From Acidimicrobiaceae bacterium (GTDB lineage Bacteria; Actinomycetota; Acidimicrobiia; Acidimicrobiales; RAAP-2), in assembly GCA_003161575.1 (NCBI GenBank), contig PMOE01000025.1, positions 1 through 64,000 of the forward strand: 64,000 nt of DNA. The letters are read 5' to 3'. Position 1 is the stretch's first letter, and each line of letters starts with the position of its first letter. The translations under genes and the position numbers were made by a program. Shown piece after piece: positions 25,302 through 35,130 of this stretch. Under the pieces are notes generated by a model. That model made no database searches and had not been told where the DNA came from. It was given only the letters and a program-made list of their open reading frames with translations.

Positions 25302-26542
25302 TGCGCATCCTCCTCGTCACCCACTATTTCCCCCCAGAGATCGGGGCCCCACAGGCCCGCCTCAGCGAACTGGCACGCGCCTGGGCCGATGCCGGCGATG
25401 AGGTGACGGTGGTCACCGGCATGCCGAACCACCCGACAGGGGTGATTCCCCCTGCGTATCGCCGCCGGGTGCGGATGGTTCAGCAGATCGACGGTTACCG
25501 GGTCGTGCGGTCCTGGCTGTATGCAACGCCGAACGAAGGATTCATCAAGAAGACGATCGGCCATCTCAGCTTCATGGTCTCAAGCGTGCTGCTCGGCACT
25601 CGGGGGACAGGGACGGCGGACGTCGTGGCCGTCTCCTCCCCGACCTTCTTCTCGATCTTCGGAGCCTGGGCTATCGCCAAACTTAAGCGCGCCCCGTTGG
25701 TCATCGACGTGCGCGATCTGTGGCCGGCCATCTTCGTGGAACTCGGTGTGCTCACCAACCGCCAGGTCATCTGGCTTCTGGAACGGTTGGAGCTGTGGGC
25801 CTACGGGCAGGCGGCCGAAGTGGTGGTGGTCAGCGAAGGCTTCCGCCAAGACCTGATTCGCCGAGGCGTCCCCGCTGAGAAGATCACGACCATCCCCAAC
25901 GGTGCAGACGTGGACCGCTTCATCCCCGGCGGGGACCCGGGCCCGGGCCGCCGTCGGCTCGGGGTAGCCGACGGAGAAGTTCTTGCTCTGTACCTTGGCG
26001 CCCACGGCCTGTCCCACGGTCTCGACACGGTCGTGGAAGCGGCTCCGTCGGTGGCGGATGCCCGAGGGGTGCCCGTTCGGATCGCCCTCGTCGGCGAAGG
26101 GGCCAAACGGCCCTCGCTGGCAGCCCAGATCGACCGGTTGGGGGTGACGAACGTCAGCATGCATCCCGGCGTGCCCAGGGACGAAGTGCCGGAGCTGCTC
26201 GCAGCGGCTGATATCTGCCTGGTACCGCTGCGCGACGTGCCGCTGTTCTCGACGTTCATTCCGTCGAAGATCTTCGAGTACTTCGCAGCCGGCAAGGCGG
26301 TGATCGGCGGACTGCGAGGCGAGGCAGCCGCAATCCTCCGAGACGGCGGGGCGCTCGTCGTCGAGCCCGGTGACCCGACGGCACTGGCCGATGCCATCGC
26401 CGAACTGGCCGGCGATGCGGACCGGCGCGCAGTCATGGGAGCCGAAGCCCGCCAGTACGTGACCACCTACTTCGACCGGCGACAATTGGCCGCCCAGTAC
26501 CGTGCCACCCTGGCCCGGTGCGCGAGATCTCGGCAATTCTGA
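25301..26542 (+). CDS. GT4-family glycosyltransferase
   Basis: A 413-residue GT-B glycosyltransferase. The start HYFPPEIGAPQARL with NHPTGVIPP is typical of the WbuB/WcaI-like GT4 group. The C-terminal donor domain has LYLGAHGLSHGLD and a SKIFEYFAAGKAVIGG motif, with a nearby Glu of the EX7E type. It probably adds a deoxy- or N-acetyl-hexosamine to the lipid-linked repeat. The start codon overlaps the wecB stop by 1 nt (TGATG). Confidence 0.9.
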   Translation: MRILLVTHYFPPEIGAPQARLSELARAWADAGDEVTVVTGMPNHPTGVIPPAYRRRVRMVQQIDGYRVVRSWLYATPNEGFIKKTIGHLSFMVSSVLLGTRGTGTADVVAVSSPTFFSIFGAWAIAKLKRAPLVIDVRDLWPAIFVELGVLTNRQVIWLLERLELWAYGQAAEVVVVSEGFRQDLIRRGVPAEKITTIPNGADVDRFIPGGDPGPGRRRLGVADGEVLALYLGAHGLSHGLDTVVEAAPSVADARGVPVRIALVGEGAKRPSLAAQIDRLGVTNVSMHPGVPRDEVPELLAAADICLVPLRDVPLFSTFIPSKIFEYFAAGKAVIGGLRGEAAAILRDGGALVVEPGDPTALADAIAELAGDADRRAVMGAEARQYVTTYFDRRQLAAQYRATLARCARSRQF

Positions 26543-26554
26543 GAGGTTGACCCG

Positions 26555-28678
26555 ATGAAACAGCTGGTGCAGTCGGTCCGCAGTGGGGATCTCCGACTCG
26601 TCGAGGTGCCCGCCCCGCAGATCGGCCCAACCGAGGTTCTCGTCGCCACCGGGTGTTCGCTGGTCTCGGCCGGAACCGAACGGGCGGTGCGCAGGCTCGC
26701 CTCGGCCAACCTGATCGAAAAGGCCCGGGCCCGGCCCGATCTGGTGCGCCAGGTGCTGCGCCGGGCCCGCACCGACGGTGTGCTGCCCACCGTCCGGGTG
26801 GTTCGCACCCGCCTCGACGACGAGATGCCCCTTGGCTACTCCGCGGCCGGAACCGTGCTCGAGGTGGGCGAAGCCGTAGCTGGAGTCCGCCCGGGGGACC
26901 GAGTGGCGACGGGAGGTGCCGGCCACGCCACGGTCCAGGCCGTTGCCGGGTTGTTGGCGACTCGCCTCCCCGAGAGCGTGAACGACGCCGATGCTGCGTT
27001 CGCCACCGTCGGGGCGATCGCGCTGCACGGTCTGCGCCTGGCCGACGTCGGACCCGGGTCCCGGATCGCCGTCATCGGCCTAGGGCTGGTCGGCCAGCTG
27101 ACCGGCCGGCTGGCCCGAGCGACCGGGTGCGAGGTCGTCGGGATCGACGTGAACCCCTGGGCGGTGGAACGGGCCGACGGCTCGAGCGTGGACCTGGCTC
27201 TGGTCGAGGCGGGTGTTGACACGACGGCCGCGGTGGCTGCGTGGACCCGCGGGGTCGGGGTGGATGCGGTACTGGTGACCGCGGCCACCCGCTCATCTGA
27301 CCCGATACGCCGGGCCCCCGACCTGGCTCGGGACCGGGCCACGCTGGTCCTCGTCGGCGATGTCGGCCTGGAGCTCGATCGTCGCCCTCTCTACGAAAAG
27401 GAGCTGTCGCTCCGCGTGGCCCGATCGTATGGGCCGGGCCGCTACGAACGCTCCTACGAAGAGTGGGGCATCGACTACCCGCCCGGCCACGTCCGGTGGA
27501 CCGAGGGGCGCAACCAAGAGGCGTTCATCGGGTTGGTGGCCCGGGGCCGAGTCGCCGTCGCCGATCTGGTCACCCACCGGTTTCCCTTCGACGATGCGCT
27601 GGCCGCCTACGAACTCCTCGAGAGCGACACGCCTTCGCTCGGGATCGAGCTCGTCTACCCGTCGACGGTCCCGGACCGGACCACCCGGATCCGGCTGGCT
27701 CCCGCGGTCAGCGGCAGCAACGGCGTGGGCCTGATCGGCGCCGGCGCGTTCGCCCGGGGGGTGTTGGTGCCGGCACTGCAATCAGCCGGGTTCGGACACT
27801 TGGTGTCGGTGGCCTCGGCGTCGGGATTGAGCGCGGTTCGCCTGGCCGAACGGGTCGGGTTCGAGCAGGTCGCCCCGTCGGCCCAGGCCGTCATCGACGA
27901 CCCGGACGTCTCCGTCGTGGTCATCGCCACCCCGCACGACTCGCATGCCGCCCTGGCGGCAGCGGCACTCCGGGCCGGTAAACACGTCCTGACTGAGAAG
28001 CCCCTCGCTCTCACCGTCACCGAGCTTGACGACGTCGAGGAGGCCTGGCGGTCGAGCGGGTGCCAACTCTGGGTGGATTTCAACCGGCGCTTTTCGCCGG
28101 CGGTGGGCGAAGCCCGGCGGCACCTGGCCAGCATCGGCGGCCCGGTCGTCATCGCCTACCGGGTGAACGCCGGCCCCATTGCTCCTACCCATTGGTACGC
28201 CGATCGGCGCCAAGGAGGACGCCTGATCGGCGAGGTGTGTCACTTCGTCGACACCTGTGCCGCATTGGCCGGCGCCTCACCGGCCGAGGTCGTGGCCGTG
28301 GCCGGGCCGGCCGGCGAGGCCCAGGGCGGGAGCGACCTGGCTGTGGCCCTTCGCTGTGATGAGGGATCGCTGGCCACCATCACCTACGCCAGCGGGGGCC
28401 ACGGATCGACGGCCAAGGAGCGCATCGAGGTCCTCGGTGGCGGCCACACCCTGGTGATCGATGACTTCCGCTCGTTGACCGTCGACGGTGCCGGCGTGTG
28501 GTCCGGCTCCCAGGACAAGGGGCACGCGGCGCTGGTCGCCGGCTTTGCGCGCGCCCTCGATCTGGGCGGCGCTGGCACCATTACCGAAGAGAGCCTGGCC
28601 AGCTCCCGGGCCACGCTCGCCGCGCTCGCGTCGGTACTAAACGGCCGGGCAGCCGCGGTTGAGCAAGGCCCGCGATGA
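26555..28678 (+). CDS. two-domain oxidoreductase (MDR + Gfo/Idh/MocA)
   Basis: A 707-residue fusion. Residues 1-370 are a medium-chain dehydrogenase-like domain with PLGYSAAGTVLEVGE and a Rossmann GLGLVGQLTG. Residues 385-700 are a Gfo/Idh/MocA oxidoreductase with GLIGAGAFARGVL, a TEKPLALT motif (catalytic Lys) and GEVCHFVDTC. This fusion is a recurrent companion of heparinase-like genes in polysaccharide loci, where it is thought to modify a nucleotide or lipid-linked sugar. The structural-zinc Cys set of MDR enzymes is absent. The next gene overlaps by 4 nt. Confidence 0.88.
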   Translation: MKQLVQSVRSGDLRLVEVPAPQIGPTEVLVATGCSLVSAGTERAVRRLASANLIEKARARPDLVRQVLRRARTDGVLPTVRVVRTRLDDEMPLGYSAAGTVLEVGEAVAGVRPGDRVATGGAGHATVQAVAGLLATRLPESVNDADAAFATVGAIALHGLRLADVGPGSRIAVIGLGLVGQLTGRLARATGCEVVGIDVNPWAVERADGSSVDLALVEAGVDTTAAVAAWTRGVGVDAVLVTAATRSSDPIRRAPDLARDRATLVLVGDVGLELDRRPLYEKELSLRVARSYGPGRYERSYEEWGIDYPPGHVRWTEGRNQEAFIGLVARGRVAVADLVTHRFPFDDALAAYELLESDTPSLGIELVYPSTVPDRTTRIRLAPAVSGSNGVGLIGAGAFARGVLVPALQSAGFGHLVSVASASGLSAVRLAERVGFEQVAPSAQAVIDDPDVSVVVIATPHDSHAALAAAALRAGKHVLTEKPLALTVTELDDVEEAWRSSGCQLWVDFNRRFSPAVGEARRHLASIGGPVVIAYRVNAGPIAPTHWYADRRQGGRLIGEVCHFVDTCAALAGASPAEVVAVAGPAGEAQGGSDLAVALRCDEGSLATITYASGGHGSTAKERIEVLGGGHTLVIDDFRSLTVDGAGVWSGSQDKGHAALVAGFARALDLGGAGTITEESLASSRATLAALASVLNGRAAAVEQGPR

Positions 28679-29541
28679 GGATCCTGGTCACGGGAGCCAG
28701 CGGATTCCTCGGGAGCTCGGTGGTGCCGGACCTCGTCGGGCGGGGCCATGAGGTAGTGGCCCTGGCTCGCAGCGCTACTGCGGCCAGCGCCGTGACCGCG
28801 CTCGGGGCCGAGGTGCAACGGGCTGACCTCGATGACCCCGCCGCCCTCGACGCGGCATTCTCCGAGTCGAAAGCGGATGCCCTGGTCAACCTGGCCTCGC
28901 TCGGGTTCGGGCACGCGACGACCATCGTCGCCGCCGCCGAGGAAGCCGGCATCGAACGGGCTGTCCTCATCTCGACCACCGCTATCTTCACTTCCTTGCC
29001 GGCCGCTTCGCGAACTGTCCGGATCGCCGCCGAGGACGCAATCCGGGCCAGCGGGCTCCGCTGGACGATCGTGCGGCCGACCATGATCTATGGCCGACCG
29101 GGTGACCGAAACGTGGCCAGGCTGCTGACCTTTGTGCGCCGGAGCCCGGTAGTCCCCCTGCCCGGAGGTGGACATCGGCTCATCCAACCGGTGCACGTCG
29201 ACGACCTCGCCTGGTTCATCGCAACGGCGATCGAAGCGGACGCCGCCGTCGGTCGTTCCTACGACGTGGCCGGGCCGGAGCCGCTCACCCTGCGCCAGAT
29301 CGTCGAAGCTGCCGGTCGAGTGGTGGGCCGACGGCCCCGGCTGGTGTCGCTCCCGCTCGGTCCGACCATCGCCGCGGTGCGGGCATACGAACGGCTAGCA
29401 ACGAAGCCGAGGCTCAAAGTTGAGCAGGTACTGCGGCTGAACGAGGACAAGACGTTCGACATCGGTGCAGCGATGTCGCTCGGCTACGCGCCCCGGTCCT
29501 TCGACGAGGGCGTCGAGAGAGAGGCGGCGTTGCTCCGGTGA
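28675..29541 (+). CDS. atypical NAD(P)-dependent sugar epimerase/dehydratase-like protein
   Basis: A 288-residue Rossmann protein with TGASGFLGSSVV at the N-terminus and IVRPTMIYG in the middle. The usual YxxxK catalytic pair is replaced by a Ser/Thr-rich ISTTAIF followed by RTVRIAAEDAIRASGL, as in the atypical extended SDR (NmrA-like) group. It may alter a sugar in the repeat unit or act as a redox sensor. It lies between the two-domain oxidoreductase and the heparinase-like gene, each coupled by 4-nt overlaps. Confidence 0.82.
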   Translation: MRILVTGASGFLGSSVVPDLVGRGHEVVALARSATAASAVTALGAEVQRADLDDPAALDAAFSESKADALVNLASLGFGHATTIVAAAEEAGIERAVLISTTAIFTSLPAASRTVRIAAEDAIRASGLRWTIVRPTMIYGRPGDRNVARLLTFVRRSPVVPLPGGGHRLIQPVHVDDLAWFIATAIEADAAVGRSYDVAGPEPLTLRQIVEAAGRVVGRRPRLVSLPLGPTIAAVRAYERLATKPRLKVEQVLRLNEDKTFDIGAAMSLGYAPRSFDEGVEREAALLR

Positions 29542-31235
29542 CGCCGCCAGGCGTCTCGAACGACGACCCGGGGGACGGAGGCCGACCACACCCGAACCGC
29601 CGGTTGCACGACGCCGCGCGGTTGGCTCGCACCGCGGTGCGGCTCCGCCCCGCCCAAGTCGCCCACCGGATCCGGCTACGCACGCTTCGCGTTGCCGAGC
29701 AACGCTGGCCCGGTCTCGCCACGCGACCCGTCAATCCGCCGACGGGCGTCACCCCCGGATGGCCCGCGGCCTTCGGCCCGCTGGATGCCCCACTCGACTA
29801 CGGAGACGCGGCCAAGATCGGCGCGGGGAAGTTCACGTTCCTCAGCGAGGAGCGTTCTCTCGGAAAACCTGCCGATTGGCACCAGCCAGGGGCGTCACAG
29901 CTGTGGCGGTTCCACCTCCACTACTTCGAGTGGGCCTGGGCGCTCGCACAGGCACCAGACCGTGCGTGGGCCCGGGCGTCGTTTGCCCGGCTTTGGCGGT
30001 CGTGGCGCGCTTCGGTCGCGCCAGCCTTCGGTGACGCCTGGTCCCCATACGTGGTCTCCCTCCGGGCCTGGGTGCTGTGCGGCGTATTCGACCCGCTGGT
30101 GCGGGATAGCGACATCGAGCGTGACTTCCTTGAACAGATCGCCTGGCACGCCGGCTTTGTGCAGTCCCATCTTGAACTCGATGTGGGCGGCAACCACCTG
30201 GTCAAAAACCTGAAGGCCCTGATCGGCGCCGGGGATTTCCTCGGCCGACCCGACCTCGTTTCGACCGGACGGCGACTTCTCCAGACCCAACTACCCGTTC
30301 AGGTGTTGGCGGACGGCGGCCACTTCGAGCGATCACCTTCCTACCACTGCCAGGTTCTCGGGGACCTCATCGACATCCTCGGCCTTCTATCCGCCGCCAG
30401 CGCCCCGCCGGTCGCCGGCCTCGGCGGCGCCATCGAGGGGATGCGCCAGTGGTTGGGGACCATGGTGGGAGGCGATGGCGAGGTGGCGCTGTGCAACGAC
30501 GCCATACCCGTAGGCACGCGCAGGCTCGCGGCGCTCGCACCCGCTCCCCCGACCCAAGGGGCGGTAACCGAGTTGGCCGCGTCGGGTTACGTGGTGGTCC
30601 GACCCGACGCCCACACCCAGCTCATCGTGGACGTCGGCGATCCCTGTCCTGACGATCTACCGGCCCACGCCCACGCAGACTGCCTGTCCTTCGAATTGTG
30701 GGTCGGCCACGAACGGTGGGTAGTTGACACCGGTACGTCGACCTACGAGGCCGGCCCGCGACGAATGTACGAGCGGTCCACCGCGGCGCATAACACTGTC
30801 GAAATCGACGGGCAGGATCAGACCGAGGTGTGGGGAATCTTCCGGGCGGGGCGGCGGGCACGAGGGACCCTCGAACTCGTCACGGTCGACGGTGGCGCTG
30901 TCGAGCTCGTGGCGTCCCACGACGGCTATCGCCACCTGCCCGGATCCCCATTGCACCGGCGACGCTGGCGCATCGCTCCCGGGCGGGTGGAAATCATTGA
31001 CACCGTCACTGGCTCGGGCAGCCATCGAGTGATAAGCCGTCTGCACGTGACCCCGGTTGCGGTTTCGGGCTCGATCGCCGGGCGAGGTGGTCACGCAACT
31101 TCCGAGCCATCCACCACTGCGTGGGGCTTCGGCCACCTCCGCCCGTCGACGGTACACCGGGTGGAAATCCAATCCACCGATCTGCCGGTGACGTTGGGGT
31201 GGGTCCTCGAGTGGCCGTCGGATCCGTGTGCTTAG
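29538..31235 (+). CDS. heparinase II/III-like protein
   Basis: A 565-residue protein with an (alpha/alpha) toroid N-terminal half (GGNHLVKNLKAL, ERSPSYHCQ) and a C-terminal beta-sandwich beginning near PAHAHADCLSFEL. The Asn-His pair, Tyr and His correspond to the catalytic residues of heparinase II/III and alginate-lyase families. No signal peptide is present, so it may act on lipid-linked intermediates inside the cell or be exported otherwise. GTG start in a GTGA overlap with the previous gene; last of the 23.2-31.2 kb operon. Confidence 0.85.
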   Translation: MTPPGVSNDDPGDGGRPHPNRRLHDAARLARTAVRLRPAQVAHRIRLRTLRVAEQRWPGLATRPVNPPTGVTPGWPAAFGPLDAPLDYGDAAKIGAGKFTFLSEERSLGKPADWHQPGASQLWRFHLHYFEWAWALAQAPDRAWARASFARLWRSWRASVAPAFGDAWSPYVVSLRAWVLCGVFDPLVRDSDIERDFLEQIAWHAGFVQSHLELDVGGNHLVKNLKALIGAGDFLGRPDLVSTGRRLLQTQLPVQVLADGGHFERSPSYHCQVLGDLIDILGLLSAASAPPVAGLGGAIEGMRQWLGTMVGGDGEVALCNDAIPVGTRRLAALAPAPPTQGAVTELAASGYVVVRPDAHTQLIVDVGDPCPDDLPAHAHADCLSFELWVGHERWVVDTGTSTYEAGPRRMYERSTAAHNTVEIDGQDQTEVWGIFRAGRRARGTLELVTVDGGAVELVASHDGYRHLPGSPLHRRRWRIAPGRVEIIDTVTGSGSHRVISRLHVTPVAVSGSIAGRGGHATSEPSTTAWGFGHLRPSTVHRVEIQSTDLPVTLGWVLEWPSDPCA

Positions 31236-31260
31236 TTGCCTCGTGAACGTGCACGCCCAC

Positions 31261-32361
31261 TTATGAGGTCTTCGCGACAGCCTCAATTATCTGAGCGACA
31301 CGTTGCGCATTCGCCTCCCAGGTGTATCGGCCGGCCACCTCTCTGGCTGATGCCAACCGGTGACGGATCTCCGAGGGATGGGCTTCGAGCACCGAGACGA
31401 CCCCGTCGGCTGCGGTAACGGCATCTCCGATCGGAAAGTACGAACCCAGATCACCCAACAGCTCCTTCGTCGACGGGATGGATGAAGCAACGACCGGAAC
31501 CCCGCTCGCCATCGCTTCGAGGATCGGAAACCCGAACGATTCGGTCACCGATGGCATCACCATCACATCGGCACCAGAGAGGAACGACGGTGCATCCACT
31601 TTCCCGACTAGTCGGATTCTCTCCTCAAGTCCGACCGCCCGAATGCGCTCTCGCAACACCGCAACATGGCGAAGGGAGTCGTCGTCACGTGTGGTCAGTT
31701 CGAGCGTTGCATCGACGTCACGACGCCGCAACTCCTCCATCATCTCTACGAGCACGCCGTGGTCTTTGTGAGGATACGAGTCTCCGAGGGCGACAATGCG
31801 GGCCTGACCCGACCTCGGTGTCGGGACAAACTCGAATCGGTTGAAATCGATCCCGTGAGGAACAGCCTCGATCAAGACTTCACGCGGGCACAGTGGCCAG
31901 CTTCGAAGGTAGCCCATCATCGCCTCACTCGGCACTACCACCGCTGCGGAGTGCCGCATCATCATGAATGCAAGATCCCTGCGCAAGATCGCGGTGGCTT
32001 GTTGCGTACGACTCATCCGTCGGACCCACGTTCGATCGAAATATTTCGGATTCGCCTGATAAAGCACCGATGGAAGAGGCGCTCGCACGGGCCCATAATT
32101 GGCCATATTCAACAAGGCGTCGGCACCCTCGTCTTTGGATCGACGACCGACAGTGATCGCGTCCCAGTCGATTCGTCTCCACGAACTCCGGTTCACCGAC
32201 TCGATTCGCACACCGGGCACCGATGACATCTGCGACCTTCTGGAGACGTATACGAGGACATCCCAGTCAGGCCGGACTGCCGTGAGGGCGGGCACGAACT
32301 CCTCGAGATGCGTCGCGCCGCCACCCGTGACCATTCCGACACCGTTAATGTGCAATCGCAC
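31261..32361 (-). CDS. GT4-family glycosyltransferase
   Basis: A 366-residue GT-B enzyme: a GVGMVTGGGATHLEEF acceptor-side loop at the start and a C-terminal donor site with IVALGDSYPHKDHG, MPSVTESFGFPILEAMASGVPVV (EX7E-type pair) and a final helix. It transfers a nucleotide-activated sugar to a lipid-linked chain. GTG at 32361 is preferred because GGAAGGA lies 6 nt upstream; the frame is open to 32478 without conserved sequence. It converges on the heparinase-like gene. Base composition is lower in GC than its left neighbours. Confidence 0.88.
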   Translation of the reverse strand: MRLHINGVGMVTGGGATHLEEFVPALTAVRPDWDVLVYVSRRSQMSSVPGVRIESVNRSSWRRIDWDAITVGRRSKDEGADALLNMANYGPVRAPLPSVLYQANPKYFDRTWVRRMSRTQQATAILRRDLAFMMMRHSAAVVVPSEAMMGYLRSWPLCPREVLIEAVPHGIDFNRFEFVPTPRSGQARIVALGDSYPHKDHGVLVEMMEELRRRDVDATLELTTRDDDSLRHVAVLRERIRAVGLEERIRLVGKVDAPSFLSGADVMVMPSVTESFGFPILEAMASGVPVVASSIPSTKELLGDLGSYFPIGDAVTAADGVVSVLEAHPSEIRHRLASAREVAGRYTWEANAQRVAQIIEAVAKTS

Positions 32362-32494
32362 GATTAGTCCTTCCCGCGTGTACCACGCGCCACCGCGACC
32401 TTTATTCCCTGGTGCTCGGACACAAAGCCAGTCCGGGCGACGGGAATCCGAGATTTCTCTCCGAATCGGTCCATTCACACATACCGTCCAATAG

Positions 32495-33580
32495 TCAGTC
32501 CGTCAGTGTGAAAAGCGACCGGTCGGCCAGAAAGTCGCGGGACGAAAACTGCTCGACTGCGTAACGGCGACCAACAGCTCCCATCTCGTCCCGGGTAGAT
32601 TCGTCCGCCAACAGTCCTTCGACGGCCGACCGGAATGCGGAGTCGTCATCGACGAGGATCGCCCCATTTGATTCCGCGAGCAATCGGTCGGGCCCACCAC
32701 ACCGGTACGCCACCACAGGGGTGCCACAAGCCAAAGCCTCGAACGCGACAATTCCGAGTCCCTCCTGCATCGACGGCAGTATCAGAAGCACTGCCTTCCC
32801 GTACATGTGGGGAAGATCTTCTACATTGCCCCGCCACCGGATGCCGTCAGCTTCGCCCGGGCAGCCTGGTGAGACGACGTCGACCCCAGCGGCTCGCGCC
32901 CTCGGCGATGCCTCTAGCAGCGCTAGAATTCGGTGAAACCCCTTGCGCGGATCGTGAGCGCGTCCAACGTAGAGGATGCCGGATCGTTCGGCGTCGTGCT
33001 CCGGTGGAGCGAATATGTCTGTATCAATGGGTACGGTCCGGACTTCTACCCGGTCTGCAGACGCGAGACCTTGTCGAATGATGAGATCGGCAGTATGCGG
33101 GCTCATCGCCAGGACTCTCGAAGCCCGACCAAGCACCGTCGCCTCGATCCGAGACAACGGAGCGAGCGTGGTCCGGTAGAGAAGCTGGCGCGACCAGGTT
33201 TGCAAGCTCAAACTCGAAGATCGCTCGTCGGAGACCAGAGCGGCCAGCCACACCAAGGACGGTACCGTCGCAGGAGCCAACGAGCCGTGCATGGACAATG
33301 CACCGATCACGTGGGTCTCGTCGACGTCGTTCCAGACACCCCGCATTCGAACCTTGGCTGTTGCGTACATGGGGAGGTGGGCTCGAGGGAGCACTCTCGG
33401 AACAGCCGGTTTCGACGAGTCCCAACGCGCTAGGCGCAACACTCCACCTGGTCCTCGATCATCCAGGTAGAAAGTGCGGTGTGCGCGGCTGTGCACCGTC
33501 ATCCACTCTTCGTACGACCTGGCGACCGTCGCAGTCCCGCCTTCGTTCGCCGGGTCCTGGAGCAACGAGATGGTGGTCAT
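32495..33580 (-). CDS. GT4-family glycosyltransferase
   Basis: A 361-residue GT-B enzyme. The N-terminus has an NEGGTATVARSYEEW donor-type loop. The C-terminal half has GILYVGRAHDPRKGF and LPSMQEGLGIVAFEALACGTPVVAY (EX7E). It likely adds one sugar to the repeat unit. The start lies directly after the stop of the short frame at 33581-33910, with no gap. It is 133 nt upstream of the other minus-strand GT4. Confidence 0.88.
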   Translation of the reverse strand: MTTISLLQDPANEGGTATVARSYEEWMTVHSRAHRTFYLDDRGPGGVLRLARWDSSKPAVPRVLPRAHLPMYATAKVRMRGVWNDVDETHVIGALSMHGSLAPATVPSLVWLAALVSDERSSSLSLQTWSRQLLYRTTLAPLSRIEATVLGRASRVLAMSPHTADLIIRQGLASADRVEVRTVPIDTDIFAPPEHDAERSGILYVGRAHDPRKGFHRILALLEASPRARAAGVDVVSPGCPGEADGIRWRGNVEDLPHMYGKAVLLILPSMQEGLGIVAFEALACGTPVVAYRCGGPDRLLAESNGAILVDDDSAFRSAVEGLLADESTRDEMGAVGRRYAVEQFSSRDFLADRSLFTLTD

Positions 33581-33910
33581 CTACGGTGTGGAACGACCGC
33601 GCGGCGACCGGCGCCCGCCACGTGCGACAATCCGGAATAGGCCCGGCGGAAGCGCTGTTCTATCACTTTCGGGCTGGTTCGTAATTGTGAGTAACGAAAC
33701 AAACAGAGGCATTCGGTGGTGGTCCTTACTCAGATCGACAGTCACGGCGATTGTGCAGACGAGGAGGATGAGGAGCAATGTCCCCTCGCCCAATGGCACG
33801 CCCGGAGACATGGCGGAGCTGGTCATCCGGTACGGGAAGTGGTCACGAGGCTCGACGACGCCAGTGAATTCCTCATTGAAGGCCTGACCGATCGAGGGAT
33901 CGGTTTGCAT
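33581..33910 (-). CDS. small one-helix protein or gene remnant
   Basis: A 109-residue frame with one convincing membrane helix (about 48-64, TLLLILLVCTIAVTV), a polar N-terminus and a Pro/Arg-rich C-terminus. It stops immediately before the ATG of the downstream GT4, which favours real translation, but there is no good ribosome site and no family match. It may be the decayed end of a larger membrane protein lost when the cassette was rearranged. Confidence 0.35.
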   Translation of the reverse strand: MQTDPSIGQAFNEEFTGVVEPRDHFPYRMTSSAMSPGVPLGEGTLLLILLVCTIAVTVDLSKDHHRMPLFVSLLTITNQPESDRTALPPGLFRIVARGGRRSPRGRSTP

Positions 33911-34048
33911 GGCCAGACCAACCGGGAATCCGCACGAATACCAGGGCAATGACGTTCGTCGTCGGCTTAAAGCGCATCGCGGTTGGTGACTTCTGACCAA
34001 TGAGGCGCTGGCTACCTTGCAGATCTGACGCAGTTTCCGCTGAGGAGT

Positions 34049-34678
34049 TCACCAAGCCTCGATGAACAGGCTGTCTCGTCGGTGCTCGACGCTACTGATG
34101 TCGGGGAGGTTCCCAGTTAGGAATTCTCGTCGCTCCACGTCCACGAAACCGGCGTCCTTGAACATCTTGGCCACAAGCGAGTAGGTCGGCTGCCATCGGT
34201 GAGGGGAGGCACCGAAAACGCCCACCACGCGGCTTTGGAGGGACGGTCGAGCGAATGGCTGGGCCTTCAAGTGCTTGTTGAACTCCAGCCCGGGTTCGCC
34301 GGTCTCGCGGTCATCTCCGGCGAGGAGGCCCGCCGCCCATTGTTCTCCATCCGGCAACGCAACCCTCATGACGCCACCGACACATATGACGCGCCGACAT
34401 TCTTTGAGGATAGGCGTCACCTCGTCGAGGTAGATGTGTTCGAGCATGTGGGAGGAGTAGATGGCCTCGATGCTGCCTGATTCATAGGCCAGTCCTTTGC
34501 GAACGTTGACCCGAAAGACGTTCCGCGGCCACGATGTCATGTGGGCCTCGGAAAGCAGACCGAGGCGCCCCAAAGCTCTCTTTACCGGACGAACCTGGTC
34601 AAGCAGGAGGTTGGGGGAGCGATCGATGTTGATCCAGCCAATCGGCGCCGTGAGTCCACATCCAAGATTTAGCTTCAC
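34049..34678 (-). CDS. SAM-dependent methyltransferase (class I)
   Basis: A 209-residue methyltransferase that opens with MKLNLGCGLTAPIGWINID, the SAM-binding glycine loop with an acidic residue after the second strand. SIEAIYSSHMLEHIYLDEV and RRVICVGGVMRVALPD follow, a layout common among polysaccharide-locus methyltransferases. It probably O-methylates a sugar or a chain end. The protein is complete. It is separated from the next minus-strand gene by about 140 nt without a gene. Confidence 0.85.
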   Translation of the reverse strand: MKLNLGCGLTAPIGWINIDRSPNLLLDQVRPVKRALGRLGLLSEAHMTSWPRNVFRVNVRKGLAYESGSIEAIYSSHMLEHIYLDEVTPILKECRRVICVGGVMRVALPDGEQWAAGLLAGDDRETGEPGLEFNKHLKAQPFARPSLQSRVVGVFGASPHRWQPTYSLVAKMFKDAGFVDVERREFLTGNLPDISSVEHRRDSLFIEAW

Positions 34679-35130
34679 GGGCCAACCCTAGAAGTGCGAG
34701 TCAGAACCCGCCAGTGACCGTCGAGGGCTGAGCTCGGCGCATCGACCTGAAGGTGGGACCTCAATTTGGCGATTCCCGGCTTTCGTTGGGTGAGAATTTC
34801 TCCGTGACAAGCGAGCCCGACAACGACTGGCTCTTTGAAGCGGACGAACCGCAGTCGCCCCCAGCCAAGGCATCAGTGGAGTGGCGAAGCCGTTCCGTCA
34901 CTTCGATCCCGCTTGCCCTTCCTTGCTCCTCGCTCGTTCGATTGGCGGCCGGTGGACCACGAGGCCCGGTTCATCGCCGAATGGTGACCCGCTCGACTTG
35001 TAAGGTACCTCCGCTCTGGTGCCTCCCATGCAACCGAAGATGATGCTCAAGCTATTCCTCCATGGCTGCCTCACCGCAGTGGACGCTAGACTTTTGGGAC
35101 CAACACTGATTGCGATGGGACTGACCTGCG
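34679..35130. other. intergenic stretch in the exchange zone
   Basis: About 450 bp between divergent genes. Short frames exist but none has a start signal or a recognisable family. Promoters for both directions should lie here; no clear elements are seen. Confidence 0.4.

Noticed and set aside
33740-33952. Plus-strand frames opposite the one-helix protein
   Set aside because: They have no start signal or hydrophobic or motif content and look like shadows.
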